A DNA stretch of 64,000 bases from Deltaproteobacteria bacterium (lineage in GTDB: Bacteria; Bdellovibrionota; UBA1018), in the NCBI GenBank assembly GCA_013286765.1, contig JABDFB010000001.1:1-64000 (forward strand), given 5' to 3'. A program made the position numbers and the translations under genes. Positions 62,549-64,000 of the stretch are shown here, piece by piece; position 1 is the stretch's first letter; the number at the start of each line of letters is the position of its first letter. Under the pieces are notes generated by a model. That model saw only the letters and a program-made list of their open reading frames with translations. It was not told the DNA's origin and did no database searches.

Positions 62549-63668
62549 AGGTAGATAGCGGGATTACTATTTTGAATACAGTTCCCTCTGCGGCTGAACT
62601 CTGAAGTGTAAGTTTCCCAATGAAAGTTTCAACGATAGATCGCACAATAGCCAATCCCAATCCCCACCCTTTTACTTTATAGTCTTGTTGACCGACTTTA
62701 GCGCGTCCAAATGGCTGAAGAATTACTTCTTGATCTTTGGGTAGGATGGGATTGCCGTAGTTTTTAACGGATATGACGAGATCCTCGTTTTCATCTGAGA
62801 TAAGTAGCATTACTTGAATAGCTGTATCCGAGCAGCCGTATTTGACGGCATTTTCGACCAGGTTATCAATCATTCGTTGAATTTCCTGGTCGGGCCAAAC
62901 TCCGTCAAAATCGCCTCTCGAAATGAATTCGAAACGATCTCCGTAGCGCAAAGTTGCTTCCTTCAAAGAATCTGAAATAACTTTTTTGAGGTCGCAGTGT
63001 TTGTATACCGGATTTCTTTTCTCGCCGGCTCTGATATGAGCGAGGTCAAGCATGTTTTGAATCATCCGATCTGCGCGATCCACATTGAATACAATCCGAC
63101 CCAAGGTGTCTTGATTCTCTTTAAAGCCACGTGGGTACCGTTTTAAAAGTTCAGCATTGGCACGGATTGCTGACAACGGATTCCTTAAATCGTGAGACAA
63201 AGAGGCGATAAACATTTCTCGATCTGATTCTAACTTTTTACGATCCGTAGTATCCATCACTCCCACAGTCAGTCTGATACGATTTAATTTTGGATCAGAT
63301 GTCGCTTTTCCAAATGCGTGAACCCAACGAATCGTGCCGTCCTTCCGTACGATGCGATGCTCGAAGTCATATCCGGTTTTTTTTCCTGCTAAGACTGCTT
63401 TAATTTCATCCGCAACACCCTTGCGATCATCTGGATGAAAGCTCTCAAACAAGTCGTTCAAGTCAAATTTTGAATTGGGATCGATACCAAAAATGCGATC
63501 GTGTTCGATTGTTCTATAAAAAGTTCCATCATCTAGAATGCTGGAGATTCCTAGTCCTGTAGCATTAATTGCAAATTCCGTCAGATCTCGTTCCTGCCGT
63601 TCAAACCGATGTCTATTTTTAAGAGTGTGACGAGGACGCTGATTTCGGACCGGGCTTGTTTTTTTCAA
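62529..63668 (-). CDS. PAS-domain sensor histidine kinase
   Basis: 379 aa with no membrane helix, so cytoplasmic. A basic N-terminus is followed by a PAS/PAC domain at about 33-145 (FEHRIVRKDGTIRWVHAFGKAT). The HisKA domain has phospho-acceptor H159 in SLSHDLRNPLSAIRANAELL. The HATPase has N-box MIDNLVENAVKYG and G-box GWGLGLAIVRSIVE; the usual DxGxG is NYGNP. Its start overlaps the stop of the response regulator by 4 bp, so the two are a coupled two-component pair. Its signal is unknown. Confidence 0.92.
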   Translation of the reverse strand: MKKTSPVRNQRPRHTLKNRHRFERQERDLTEFAINATGLGISSILDDGTFYRTIEHDRIFGIDPNSKFDLNDLFESFHPDDRKGVADEIKAVLAGKKTGYDFEHRIVRKDGTIRWVHAFGKATSDPKLNRIRLTVGVMDTTDRKKLESDREMFIASLSHDLRNPLSAIRANAELLKRYPRGFKENQDTLGRIVFNVDRADRMIQNMLDLAHIRAGEKRNPVYKHCDLKKVISDSLKEATLRYGDRFEFISRGDFDGVWPDQEIQRMIDNLVENAVKYGCSDTAIQVMLLISDENEDLVISVKNYGNPILPKDQEVILQPFGRAKVGQQDYKVKGWGLGLAIVRSIVETFIGKLTLQSSAAEGTVFKIVIPLSTFSSIRV

Positions 63669-64000
63669 GCAGCCCCTCGTATCTTTTGATGGAGTGGTGA
63701 CAGCCGTGGTCGAGGAGGCTGCCTTTCCCGAAGTGCACGATCCAACATCGTCGTTAGGCCATCAAAGCTGTATGGCTTGGCAAGAAAATAAGGTGTGCCA
63801 ATAGATTCTGCTACGGAACCGAGATCGTCAACCGCTGACAGAAGCATAATCGGGATGTCTTCACGTCCTGCATCTTCAATCAAAAGACGATAGGCCATTT
63901 GCGGACCGTTCAGTGTTGGCATATCCACATCCAGCAAGATGATCTCAGGATACTCCTTCGACACTTCCGCTAAGCCCTCTTCGCCATTTGATGCTTGTCG
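63665..64000 (-). CDS. Response regulator receiver domain, 5' end outside the window
   Basis: 112 codons of a receiver domain, open to the right edge. The phospho-acceptor Asp is in EIILLDVDMPTLNGPQMAYRL, the switch Ser in PIMLLSAVDDLGS, and the Lys in FLAKPYSFDGL. It ends soon after the receiver with a short basic tail, so it is probably a single-domain regulator that is followed directly by its kinase. Confidence 0.9.
   Translation of the reverse strand, partial: RQASNGEEGLAEVSKEYPEIILLDVDMPTLNGPQMAYRLLIEDAGREDIPIMLLSAVDDLGSVAESIGTPYFLAKPYSFDGLTTMLDRALRERQPPRPRLSPLHQKIRGAA

Noticed and set aside
1..64000. CRISPR array, insertion sequence with transposase, or prophage genes
   Set aside because: No regularly spaced repeats, no transposase or integrase motif and no phage structural genes were found; the only mobile-like elements are the palindromic repeats and possibly the 8.85-kb dyad.

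Overview
The window looks like a chromosomal segment of a motile, double-membraned Gram-negative bacterium, most likely a member of the Bdellovibrionota/Oligoflexia or another delta-type lineage. The reasons are an almost complete class-type flagellar operon under a sigma54-type activator, an Mla lipid-transport operon, a CpoB-like lipoprotein, many exported and lipoproteins, and GC that by eye is in the low-to-mid forties. The lineage is inferred from gene content and order; no marker search could be run.

Layout. 0-6 kb (minus strand): topA (cut by the left edge), dprA, a proline-rich exported protein and a CpoB-like TPR lipoprotein. 6-14 kb: a DUF4911-like protein and TldD, then a scattered, incomplete Tad-type secretion set (TadB/C-like membrane protein, CpaF ATPase, secretin) around a 115-bp dyad element, then a tiny basic protein and MetK. 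14.5-19.9 kb: a receiver-less sigma54 activator, the mlaEFD operon, a lipoprotein and an exported protein carrying a palindromic repeat in frame. 20.2-47.3 kb: a TPR protein, a second receiver-less sigma54 activator and the flagellar run flgB-flgC-fliE-F-G-H-I-J-motE-like-fliK-flgD-(TIGR02530-like)-flgE-fliL-M-N-O-P-Q-R-flhB-flhA-flhF-fliA. flhA seems to use an AUU start. flhF is broken by two compensating shifts at A-tracts, and flhG is not in its usual place.

47.3-57.2 kb: a catalase and a DUF1259 protein that may have been acquired, a PilZ/outer-membrane-barrel/lipoprotein operon, a MazG-CoaE fusion divergent from ybeY, prfB with its programmed +1 frameshift, and an acyltransferase. 57.2-60.6 kb is an accessory stretch around a tRNA-Asp: two small exported or anchored proteins, an alpha/beta-hydrolase remnant, a frameshifted secreted repeat protein, and a secreted serine-rich protein with an NLS-like basic cluster and two C2H2 zinc fingers. 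60.7-64 kb: a DEAD-box helicase with a His/Arg/Asp-rich tail, a small membrane peptide, and a PAS-histidine kinase next to a response regulator cut by the right edge.

The best candidates for something new are the secreted zinc-finger protein (a possible eukaryote-directed nuclear effector), the twin-hairpin repeat family read in frame inside a protein, the MazG-CoaE fusion, the A-tract-interrupted flhF, and the unexplained dyad element at 8.85 kb.
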